The position numbers and the translations under genes are program-made. A stretch of 64,000 bases of DNA from positions 7,569,501 through 7,633,500 of the forward strand of contig NZ_JAPEMB010000001.1 of NCBI RefSeq assembly GCF_026343125.1, written 5' to 3'. This document shows, one piece after another, positions 32,290-40,854 of this stretch. The number at the start of each line of letters is the position of its first letter. The first letter of the stretch is position 1. This DNA is from Streptomyces sp. NBC_00094. Lineage in GTDB: Bacteria > Actinomycetota > Actinomycetes > Streptomycetales > Streptomycetaceae. Under the pieces are notes generated by a model. It saw only the letters and a list, made by a program, of their open reading frames with translations. It ran no database searches and was not told the DNA's origin.

Positions 32290-33951
32290 CTAGTTGATCG
32301 CGGGTCCGGAACCGTTCAGCCAGGCCCACGACGACCAGGTGGTGAACCCGGTCTGCCAGCGGTGGTAGACGCCGGCGTGGCTCGTACCGAAGACCTCGAT
32401 GCGGCCGTCGGCGTTGTTGCTCGCGCCGATCGCGGTGCCGCCGCCGCCGAAGGTCTCCCACGGTGCGTACGAGGCGTTCGGGCCGGTCTGCCAGGTGTGG
32501 CTCGCGGTGTCGCCGTTGATCGCGAACACCTCCACCCGGCCGTCGACCGAACGCGAGGTGGCCAGCTCGGCGTTGGGGATCCCGCCGGTACCCGTCCAGT
32601 CCGACCACGAGGTCGGGCTGGTCTGCCAGCGGTGGAAGACGCCGTTGGCGTTGGAGGCGAACACCTCAAGCCTGCCGTCCTGGTTGTAGCTGGTCGTGAC
32701 GGCGTGTCCGCCGCCGCCGAAGTTCTCCCAGGCGGACCAACCGCCGTTGACGCCGGTCTGGTAGAGATGCCCGAACGTCGAGTCGGAGAGCGCGAACACT
32801 TCGAGTCGCCCGTCGGCCGCGGTCTCCATGGCGAGCCGCGAGTTGGCCGGGCCGCCGCCCACGCCCTCCCAGTTCGCCCAACTGCCGCTGGGTGCGGTCT
32901 GCCAGCGGTGGAAGACGCCGTTGGCGTTGGAGGCGAACACCTCGATACGGCCGTCGGCGTTGTTGCCCGCCGCCAGCCGGTACCCACCGGTGCCGAAGTT
33001 GCTCCAGCCGGACCACCCGGCGTTCGGCGTGGTCTGCCACATGTGGTCGAACGTACTGTCCGACAGCGCGAAGAGCTCCAGGCGGCCGTCGGCGTTGGCC
33101 GCCACCGCGAGCTGCGCGTTGCGTGGGCCGCCCTCGAACCGCCACGGCGACCAGTCGCCGTTCACCGCGGTCTGCCACGCGTGGTACACGCCGTCGGCGC
33201 CGGCGGCGAAGGCCTCGAGCCGACCGTCCGAGGACTGGCCGGACACCACCCGGCCCGAGGCGTACGGGTGCTTGGGGCCGCCGCTCACCCCGGACCACAG
33301 CGCGTTGGCCATGAGCGTCGCGTCGTCCGCCTCGATCGCGTACAGACCGCGCAGGTCCTCCCTCGGCCGCTGGACGTGCCAACACACCTCACCGATCGCC
33401 TCGTTGTTCCACGAGCCGCCCGGATACTGCTGCTCCATCGCGTCGAGGAAGGCGTTGGTGGCGTAGGCCGGGTCCAGACGTTGCTCCCGGGTGCCCCACC
33501 AGTCCTGCTGCTGGAACAGCCCGATGCTGGTGTAGTCGACGGCCTGGGAGTAGTTGTTCATGCTGCTCTCCACGATGATCGTGGCGATGGCGATCGCGGC
33601 GGCCCTCGGGTTGAGCCCCCGGTTCTTCACCGCCTGCGTGACCATCCGGGCGCAGGACATCTTGTACGCGTTCAGGTACCCCGCCATCTTCGCGTTCAGC
33701 TGCGGGTTGAGCTGGTCGGCCATGACGGCGTCGGTGGGCGAGGGACCGGCCGGATCACAGGGCTCGGTCGAGATGGCGAACCCCTGGGGGCCACCGAAGT
33801 ACCGGGAGACCCCGGACCGGTCATCGCGCGGACTCGGAAGGGGCCCGGGTCCGGCGAGGGCGACCGAGCCGGTCGTCCCGACGAGCAACGCCCAGACGAC
33901 GGCCACGAGCGCCAGTCTGGTGAACACGCGGCATAAGCCGTTCCTCGCCAT
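32290..33951 (-). CDS. secreted lysozyme-like protein with PLL-type lectin propeller
   Basis: 553 residues from ATG 33951 with GGGAAGG upstream. Signal peptide 1-33. Residues about 65-230 form a helical lysozyme/transglycosylase-like domain with candidate acid E128 (IIVESSMNNYS) and the GLFQQQDWWGT motif. Residues 235-553 are about six to seven repeats of 45-50 residues with DGRLEVFA...HxWQT...WxxWxxFGG, as in PLL-like fucose-binding propellers. It probably acts on cell walls or glycans outside the cell. It lies downstream of the RHS gene but is separated from it by a terminator. Confidence 0.8.
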   Translation of the reverse strand: MARNGLCRVFTRLALVAVVWALLVGTTGSVALAGPGPLPSPRDDRSGVSRYFGGPQGFAISTEPCDPAGPSPTDAVMADQLNPQLNAKMAGYLNAYKMSCARMVTQAVKNRGLNPRAAAIAIATIIVESSMNNYSQAVDYTSIGLFQQQDWWGTREQRLDPAYATNAFLDAMEQQYPGGSWNNEAIGEVCWHVQRPREDLRGLYAIEADDATLMANALWSGVSGGPKHPYASGRVVSGQSSDGRLEAFAAGADGVYHAWQTAVNGDWSPWRFEGGPRNAQLAVAANADGRLELFALSDSTFDHMWQTTPNAGWSGWSNFGTGGYRLAAGNNADGRIEVFASNANGVFHRWQTAPSGSWANWEGVGGGPANSRLAMETAADGRLEVFALSDSTFGHLYQTGVNGGWSAWENFGGGGHAVTTSYNQDGRLEVFASNANGVFHRWQTSPTSWSDWTGTGGIPNAELATSRSVDGRVEVFAINGDTASHTWQTGPNASYAPWETFGGGGTAIGASNNADGRIEVFGTSHAGVYHRWQTGFTTWSSWAWLNGSGPAIN

Positions 33952-34086
33952 GCTGTGCCTTCCCGTCGTGAATCGTGCCTCGTGAAGTGAGGATTCGTCG
34001 GCAAGGTAGTGGGAGGAGTGTCGAACAGGGCATCCGGAACGCTCCGGAGTGACACGCACGCCTTCGACAGGCCCGGTCCGAAAAGG

Positions 34087-34117
34087 GGCGGGCCCCGACC
34101 AGTGGTCGGGGCCCGCC
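34087..34117 (-). terminator. terminator after RHS gene
   Basis: A 14-bp perfect GC-rich stem (34087-34100 with 34104-34117) and a 3-nt loop, 33 nt after the RHS stop. Confidence 0.9.
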
Positions 34118-34149
34118 GGAGTGTGGTGGGTGCTCGGGGACGCCTGTCG

Positions 34150-37100
34150 CTACCTGACGCCGGGGCCGGCGATGCGCCTCGTCGGCGGCTTCGGGTAGTT
34201 GATGACGCCGTCCCACGCGGAGATCTCGAAGACCGCCCACCTGGTCTTGGTCGGTACCGCGTTGCTCCCCATGGCGATCGTCTCGAAGACCAGCATCCGG
34301 CCCGACGGGGAGAGGCCGTAGCTCTCCCCCGCCTTCGGGGCCAGCTTGATGCCGTTCGAGATCTCCTTGTTCGTGGTGGTGGTTTTCTCCTTGCCGTTGG
34401 TCACGGAGATCTCGCCGCTCACGTTCACGCCGAGGGACACCGACGCCAGGCGGGCGAAGCTGCCTTCGCCGCCGAGATCGACGCCGCCGCCGCCCGTGAT
34501 CGACTTCTCGTACGACTCCATCAACTCGGTTTCGGCTCCTTCCGTGATGCCGATCTCGCGCTCCTGATCGCCGTTGGCCTTACCCACGTAGCTGTACGAG
34601 ACCGAGAGGTCCGTGTAGTCGTCATGGCTGACCAGCCGGTGGTAGACGTTCGTCGTGCCCGGTATGGAGGGCGCCTTGGACAGGTACTGGGCCCAGTCGA
34701 TGTCCGCCGGTTCACACGTGGTGCAGTAGTCCCAGGTCTTGCTGAGAATCTCCTCGGTCGTCTTGACGACCTTCTCCTGGAAGTTCTGCTTGTTGCCGTC
34801 CGCGACACCGGTGAAGTCGTCATACGCCATCAGACCGGACGGGTCACTGCGCGTCACCGGATTACTGCCCGCGTAGTTGTATCCGCCGAGCTGCTGGGGA
34901 TCGGACGGGGCGAAGACCGGGTCCAGGCTGATGAAGCGGCCGAGTGCCGGGTCGTACTTGCGGGCGCCGACGTCGGTGTAGCCGGCGGCCGCGTTCTCGA
35001 CCGGGGCGCCGAGGAACCCGCGCGAGGGGTCCGGCCAGCCGGTGGCCGTGCCGCGGCTCTCGCCGTAGGGCTTGTACAGCGAGCGCGTCACCTTCTGGGT
35101 GGTGCTGTCCAGGGCGAGGTTCACCGTGCCCTGCTGGTCGGACAGCACGTAGTGGACGCCGCCGCCCGGCAGGGTGGACGCCGTGGCGACCGTCTTGCCG
35201 TTGAGGCGGTAGTCCCGGACCGCGCCCGCGATCACCTTGGGAGTGACGGAGGTGTTCACGACGATCTGTGTGTCCCCGGCGAAGAGCGTGGTCCTGCCCG
35301 GATCGCGGCGGATCAGCTGGCTGCCGTCGGCGTCGTACACGAACCGTGTGTCGGTGGTGCCGTGAGCGATCAGGTCGAGCCGGCTCTCGGAGTTCCACGT
35401 GAGGGTCTGCGCGGTGCCCGAGGAGGGAGTGCGCTTGCTCATCGTGCCGACGGCGTCGTACGTGAAGGCCGTGGACGTGCTGCCCGCCGGGCCCGTCGTG
35501 GCGACCGAGGTGAGGGTGTGCGGCTGGCGGCCGTTCGGGCACTGCTGTGCGGTGCCGGTGCAGCCGTTGGTGTACGTGGTGGTGGTGTCACCTCCCTGTC
35601 CGCCGGTGGCGTGCTCGACCGACGAGGTGCGGTTGCCCAGCGTGTCGTAGCGGAAGGACTGCCAGTACGCCGCCGCCCCGCCGGACACCTCGGCCGCGAC
35701 GGGCGCGGATCCGGCGGTCTGGCAGGTGTTCGCCGCGGTCCAGGCCTCGGCGAGCCGGTTGAGGACGTCGTACCGGTAGCACTGGGTCTCGGTGAGGGTT
35801 GTGCCGCTCTCCGACCGCTGGTCGGCGACCGAGGTCGGGTTGCCGACGGCGTCGTACGTGTACGTGAGGTCGTCGACGAGCCGGGGGGTCTGGCTGCGGG
35901 AGGCGGTCGCCTGCAGCAGTCGCCGGGTCTGGCCGTCGTAGCGGTACGTCGACCAGGCCGGGTTGTCGGAGGAGCCGTAGGTGTACTGGGCCGGCAGGCC
36001 GTCGTCGGTGAAGGTCGCCGAGGCGACGACGCCCGGTCCCGCGAGGCTCTCGACCTTGTCGAGATCGGTGTGGCCGTACACGACGTCCTCGGCGAGCAGG
36101 CCGCCGACTCCGGGTGACCGCTGGGTCAGCAGCCGCTCGGTGGCGGGGGAGTACGAGTAGCTCGTGGTGTAGCTCGCCGGAAGCGGAGCCTCGCTCGTGG
36201 GGAGCGAGATCTTCGTTCCGGTGGGCTTGCCCAGCGCCGTGAAGCCGGTCGTCTGGACCACGTACGATCCGCTGACCCCCGGCACGCTCCGCGCGGAGTA
36301 GGTCAGCTTGCCCGGCCGGACGCTGTCCCACTTCCAGGTGGCGAACTTGAAGTTGTTGTTGCTCTTGTCGACGGCGGTCAGCTTCCGGCCGGCGAGGTCG
36401 TAGGTGTAGGCCAGTTCGACGTTCCGGCTGTCCTTGGCGACGACGAGGTTGCCCGCGTCGTCGTAGGTGGACGTGGTGGTGCCCGCGTCGGGGTCGCTCT
36501 GTGTCGTCCTGCGGCCCAGCAGGTCGTAGGCGGAGGACCAGACGCTGCCGTCGGGTCCGGTCACCGTGGCCTGGGCACCCGTCGCGGTGTAGCCGAACAT
36601 GGTCCTGGCCAGGGTGCCGCCGTCGGCCCGGTAGCCGCTGGTGGGGCCGCCGGTGACGGTGGGCGGGGTCGTGTACTGGCCGAGTTCGGTCCGGCGCCCG
36701 CGGGCGTCGGTGACGGTCCGGGTCGTCACGCCGCCGGCGCGCGGCACCGTGACGGTGGTGTCCCCGGTGTGGGCGATCATCGCGCTCATGCCGGGCGGGG
36801 TCGTGCCGTGGTCCTCCTCGTGGGTGGCGGTGGCTCGGCCGACGCCGTCGTGGTCCGTGACCGTGCTGCTGGGCACGCTCGCCTGGGCCACCTTGACCAC
36901 GGCCGGCTCGGGGAATCCGGCGGTGCTGTAGCGGTTGTTGGTCCGCACGGTCCAGCCGTGCGAGTCGTACTGGCTGTCGGAGACGATCTTGGATCCGTTG
37001 TCACCCGGGGTCTGTACCTGGCGGACGCGCAGCATCGCGTCGTACAGCGCGACCGAGGGGACGTAGGAGCCGTCCTCCAGGAGGTTCCGGGAGATGACCG

Positions 37101-40100
37101 CGGTCGGGTCGGTCTGGCTGAGCCGGTAGTCGTAGGTCATCGTCGCGGGCTGGCCGGCCGCCTTGGACTGGGTGGGCAGCCATACGGCGGAGAGACGGCC
37201 GAGACCGTCGTACCTCAGCGTGGTGCGGGTGTTGGCGATGTCGGTCTTCTCCGTCGCCAGACCCCGGGTGGGCGAGAGGGTGTCGGTCGACACGTGGTAG
37301 GTCGGTGCGGTGCCGCCCGTGACCTGCACCTTGGTCTGGACGCTGGTCGCCGGCCCGGTTGCCGGGGTGTACGTCTTGCTGACCGTGCGGGCCAGGCTGC
37401 TGCCGTCCGGGGCCTTCGAGTCAGGAGTGCGGATCTCGGTGCTGAACCGGCCGTACCCGTCGTACGTGTGGCGGCTGACCGTCACGAAGGTCGTGGCCTG
37501 CGGCCCGGAGGCGGCGGAGCCGGTCTCCCGCGAGGTCACGTCCCCCTTCGTGGGTTCGACGCCACCGGCCAGACCCTCGCGGGTGAACGCGTGGCCGTCG
37601 TAGGACGTGCGGGCGTGCGACACGAGCGTGCCGCCGAGGGCGTCGTCCGGGCCGTTGCAGTCCTGCGCGGTGGCGATGGTCTCGGCCTTCAGGGCCATGG
37701 CCTTCGCCGGGTTCACCGCGTAGCGGTGCCAGGTGCAGACGGGGACGTTGCCGGCGGCCGAAGGCTCGCCGCGGTCCAGCTCCCGCACCAGGACACCGGT
37801 CGTGGGCTGACCCAGTGTCGTGTTGTAGAACGAGGCGGTCTCGGTGTCGCGCCAGCCGTACGAGACGGCCTCGCGCTCGTGTACCCGGGCGGTGCGCACC
37901 ATGGTCGCGACCAGCGGGCGCAGCCCCGTGCGGGAGCGGCTCGCGGTGGGGCCGATCAGCGTCGGGAGGCTGACGCGGCTGGAGCTCACCGTGTCACTGT
38001 CGCCGTCGTAGGTGATCTCCTCGAAGGGCATGCCCGAGAGCTCGTTGCGGTCCTCGTGACCGAACCGGGTGTCCTCGGAGGTCAGGGTGACCGTGGAGCC
38101 GCCCGTGCCGTCCTTCGTGTTCCGCGACATGCCGCGGAAGTACACGGTCTTCGCCTTGGTCAGCCGGTCGTTGACCTGCGTGCCGTTCCTGGTGTGGGAG
38201 ACGGCTGTGTCGCCGGTGCGGGTCTCCACTGCCGCGTAGCCCCGGAACTGGCTGTAGGTGCGGGTGTCGGCGGGGGTGAAGTCGCTGTCGTCGTGGTGCC
38301 AGGCGGCGCCGCCCAGGTAACGGTAGGAGGTCAGCAGGCTCGGGTAGGTGCCGTCCTGGTTGTCGGTGTGGAGGTCGTCCGTGCGGACGCTCGCCACCGT
38401 GTACTTGTGGAACCAGTCCTTCTGCTTCGACGAGTAGCCCGGCGGCTGCCAGATGACCGGGAAGCAGGCCTTGGTGTTGGTCGCCGGGTCCGCCGGAACG
38501 TTGGCCGGGGTGCACTCGCGCGGGTTGTACGTGACGGTGATCTGCGCGCCGGACTCGGTGAGGATGCTCTGGATCCGGTCGTGGAACATCGCGGGCTGGT
38601 TGGTCACCGTACCCACGCGGTTGGCCAGCTGGGCGGGCTTGCCGAAGTCCGTCGGCGGCAGCTTCACCGGCACCGGGTACTCCGCGCTCGTGTCCATGCC
38701 GGTGCGCTGGATGCTCTGCAGCCACAGCGTCGGGGCGTGGTCGCCGCCGTCCGGGAAGGTGTGCGTGAAGGCGTACGTGTCGACGGGCCTGGGGGTGCCG
38801 TTCACCTGTACCTGGGTGGTCAGGGAGACGAGGCGCTTGCGGGACCAGAACGAGGGGCCGGTGTACGGGCAGACGGCACCGGCGGCGCAGTCGAGGTCGA
38901 TCGGGACGTCCGGCCACCAGGAGGCGCGGGTCGACGAGAACTCCGACATCTCGCAGGTGGCACCGGCCGGTGAACCGGGGATGCAGCGCTCGGCGACCTC
39001 GAAGACGATCTGCTGGGGAGCGGTGCCCGCGTACACCGTGGCGGAGGTCATGCCGTAGTCGATGCGCCGCAGGTACCCGCCACGTACGTAGGCGGTGCCG
39101 GTCGTCGCGCCCGCCGCGGTGTAGTGGTTGATCTCGGGCTGGTAGTAGTACGCCGTGGCGTTGCCGTGCTGGTCGACCACGTAGTCCAGGTTCCAGCGCC
39201 AGCCGAGGAGGCACGAGGTGGCGGCGAACGTGGCGCCCTGGCAGGCGGCCTCCGGGGTGCGGTGCACCGGCAGCGTCCAGGCCGACTGCGTCTCCTCCTT
39301 GCCCGCGGTGTACCCGGGGAGCCGGCTGAGACCGAAGTAGTACTCGATGCCGTCCTCGGTGACACGGAAGTACTCGCCGTTGCGGGTGCCGTTGCCGGAA
39401 CCGCCGGAGTGGAAGAGCCGCTCGATCTTCGTCGTCGCCTGGTCGGCGGCGGCGCGGAACGTCGTGCCGTCGTGGACGATCTCGGTGGACTTGCCGTTCA
39501 GGGCCAGAGTGAGCACCTGGCCGCCCCAGCAGAGGTCACCGGAGCCGGCGGGGGCGCCCGAGGAGGGGTCGTCCGCGCAGGGGCGGTAGCTGCGCTCGAT
39601 GTACGACTCCGAGGACGTCCAGCCGTCGCCCAGCCACGAGGACTGGTTGTTGGTGCCCGCGGTCCGTCCGTCCTGCAGGGAGGAGTCGTACGTCAGGGAC
39701 ACGCTCGGGGTGGGGCCCCCGGTGGCGACCGGCACGTTGATCGGGTACGCGTACGTGAAGCCGCCGGTGTTGGAGCCCGCGGTCCAGGTGCCGGCCGGTG
39801 AGAGCGACGTGGCCCCGTAACTGCCCGCGGCGCCCTCGACCGTGGAGGTCGCGGCGAGCACGGTCGTTCCGGTTCCGGAGGCGGCGGATCCCGCCTTTCG
39901 CGCGGGGGACAGCCGCACCTCGGCGGTGAGCGCCGTCCCCGCGGTGGTGGCCACGGGCCTGGCCACCCGGCACCGGGGCACCTCCGGCGTGGTCATCGCG
40001 CAGGCCGGCAGCTCCACGAGACGCAGGCGGGAGGCGTAGTCACCGCCGAACGCCGAACGGAAGGACGTGGGATCCACACTGACCGCGGTGGTCCCGCCCG

Positions 40101-40623
40101 GTGAACTTCCCTCCGCCTGGAGGGAGAAGAGCAGGCCGCGGACGCCGGCGGCCTCGGCCGCGTCCGGCCGCGCGGTCGTCACCCGGACCCGTGTGGGTGC
40201 GGCCGAGGCGGAGCCGCCCGCCGTGTGCCCCAGCAGGACCGGGAGCCGGCCCGCGCGGACCATGGAGGTCTTCGTGCGCGTGCCCGCCGCCGACGACTTC
40301 CGCGAATCGGCGGGCAGTTCGACGGTCTCCGTGCCGGCCACCGGCAGCGCCGCGGCCATGGCCGGATCGAACTTGCGGTAGGAGGCAGGCTCCTTGGCCC
40401 GCCCTGGGGCGGACGTGCCGGCGACGAGCTGTTCGGTGCGGGGCACCTCGGGCGCCCGCTGCTGATCGCCCCCCGGCCACTGGGCGGCGGTGACCCCCGA
40501 TATCGCCAGGGCGCCGGCCAGCAGCGCGGTTCCCGCGGCCAACACCCCCTTCTTTCTTCGGTGCAGACGACGGAACGCGTCTTCCCCCACGACGACCTTC
40601 TTCCATGAAGCTGTTCGAGGCAC
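34150..40623 (-). CDS. RHS/YD-repeat protein with unusual beta-rich C-terminal tip
   Basis: 2157 residues from GTG 40623; GTG 40590, with AAGAAGG before it, is an equally good start. Basic N-terminus and one hydrophobic segment (GVLAAGTALLAGALAISG) suggest export. It has the actinobacterial RHS opening (VSLTYDSSLQDGRTAGTNNQ), many YD-type repeats, and the core end YDPALGRFISLDPVFAP...SNPVTRSDPSGL. From M1932 a 226-residue tip follows, rich in alternating Ser/Thr and Gly (GGGGVDLGGEGSFARLAS, then KEKTTTTNKE). Such tips are usually toxins in RHS proteins; this one matches no nuclease or deaminase motif I know. No immunity gene is adjacent. Confidence 0.88.
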   Translation of the reverse strand: MPRTASWKKVVVGEDAFRRLHRRKKGVLAAGTALLAGALAISGVTAAQWPGGDQQRAPEVPRTEQLVAGTSAPGRAKEPASYRKFDPAMAAALPVAGTETVELPADSRKSSAAGTRTKTSMVRAGRLPVLLGHTAGGSASAAPTRVRVTTARPDAAEAAGVRGLLFSLQAEGSSPGGTTAVSVDPTSFRSAFGGDYASRLRLVELPACAMTTPEVPRCRVARPVATTAGTALTAEVRLSPARKAGSAASGTGTTVLAATSTVEGAAGSYGATSLSPAGTWTAGSNTGGFTYAYPINVPVATGGPTPSVSLTYDSSLQDGRTAGTNNQSSWLGDGWTSSESYIERSYRPCADDPSSGAPAGSGDLCWGGQVLTLALNGKSTEIVHDGTTFRAAADQATTKIERLFHSGGSGNGTRNGEYFRVTEDGIEYYFGLSRLPGYTAGKEETQSAWTLPVHRTPEAACQGATFAATSCLLGWRWNLDYVVDQHGNATAYYYQPEINHYTAAGATTGTAYVRGGYLRRIDYGMTSATVYAGTAPQQIVFEVAERCIPGSPAGATCEMSEFSSTRASWWPDVPIDLDCAAGAVCPYTGPSFWSRKRLVSLTTQVQVNGTPRPVDTYAFTHTFPDGGDHAPTLWLQSIQRTGMDTSAEYPVPVKLPPTDFGKPAQLANRVGTVTNQPAMFHDRIQSILTESGAQITVTYNPRECTPANVPADPATNTKACFPVIWQPPGYSSKQKDWFHKYTVASVRTDDLHTDNQDGTYPSLLTSYRYLGGAAWHHDDSDFTPADTRTYSQFRGYAAVETRTGDTAVSHTRNGTQVNDRLTKAKTVYFRGMSRNTKDGTGGSTVTLTSEDTRFGHEDRNELSGMPFEEITYDGDSDTVSSSRVSLPTLIGPTASRSRTGLRPLVATMVRTARVHEREAVSYGWRDTETASFYNTTLGQPTTGVLVRELDRGEPSAAGNVPVCTWHRYAVNPAKAMALKAETIATAQDCNGPDDALGGTLVSHARTSYDGHAFTREGLAGGVEPTKGDVTSRETGSAASGPQATTFVTVSRHTYDGYGRFSTEIRTPDSKAPDGSSLARTVSKTYTPATGPATSVQTKVQVTGGTAPTYHVSTDTLSPTRGLATEKTDIANTRTTLRYDGLGRLSAVWLPTQSKAAGQPATMTYDYRLSQTDPTAVISRNLLEDGSYVPSVALYDAMLRVRQVQTPGDNGSKIVSDSQYDSHGWTVRTNNRYSTAGFPEPAVVKVAQASVPSSTVTDHDGVGRATATHEEDHGTTPPGMSAMIAHTGDTTVTVPRAGGVTTRTVTDARGRRTELGQYTTPPTVTGGPTSGYRADGGTLARTMFGYTATGAQATVTGPDGSVWSSAYDLLGRRTTQSDPDAGTTTSTYDDAGNLVVAKDSRNVELAYTYDLAGRKLTAVDKSNNNFKFATWKWDSVRPGKLTYSARSVPGVSGSYVVQTTGFTALGKPTGTKISLPTSEAPLPASYTTSYSYSPATERLLTQRSPGVGGLLAEDVVYGHTDLDKVESLAGPGVVASATFTDDGLPAQYTYGSSDNPAWSTYRYDGQTRRLLQATASRSQTPRLVDDLTYTYDAVGNPTSVADQRSESGTTLTETQCYRYDVLNRLAEAWTAANTCQTAGSAPVAAEVSGGAAAYWQSFRYDTLGNRTSSVEHATGGQGGDTTTTYTNGCTGTAQQCPNGRQPHTLTSVATTGPAGSTSTAFTYDAVGTMSKRTPSSGTAQTLTWNSESRLDLIAHGTTDTRFVYDADGSQLIRRDPGRTTLFAGDTQIVVNTSVTPKVIAGAVRDYRLNGKTVATASTLPGGGVHYVLSDQQGTVNLALDSTTQKVTRSLYKPYGESRGTATGWPDPSRGFLGAPVENAAAGYTDVGARKYDPALGRFISLDPVFAPSDPQQLGGYNYAGSNPVTRSDPSGLMAYDDFTGVADGNKQNFQEKVVKTTEEILSKTWDYCTTCEPADIDWAQYLSKAPSIPGTTNVYHRLVSHDDYTDLSVSYSYVGKANGDQEREIGITEGAETELMESYEKSITGGGGVDLGGEGSFARLASVSLGVNVSGEISVTNGKEKTTTTNKEISNGIKLAPKAGESYGLSPSGRMLVFETIAMGSNAVPTKTRWAVFEISAWDGVINYPKPPTRRIAGPGVR

Positions 40624-40854
40624 TTACGTGCGGCCGACATCCTGTCAGTCGTGATCAATGACGTACATCACGATTTGATCACTGCCTTCATCGTTTGCTC
40701 GGACAAGCTGCCCTATATCGACACAGCTCCAAGTCCGGGACACGACACGGCGGTTGGAACCAGGCATGGTTTTCGGCCGCTGGGCCGCAGAATGCATCCC
40801 ACCGGGCGCGCAACGAAGTCGGCGCGCCCCAACAGGGGATGGGACATCGGCCAC
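40624..40854. promoter_or_regulatory. divergent promoter region of the two giant secreted proteins
   Basis: 231 nt between the RHS gene and its divergent neighbour. Relatively AT-rich around 40640-40720 (GATCAATGACGTACATCACG; TTGATCACTGCCTTCATCG). No clear operator. A shared control region would couple the two genes. Confidence 0.45.

Noticed and set aside
36769..38973. Long plus-strand frames opposite the RHS gene.
   Set aside because: Antisense shadows of YD repeats, Val/Gly/Arg-rich without domains.
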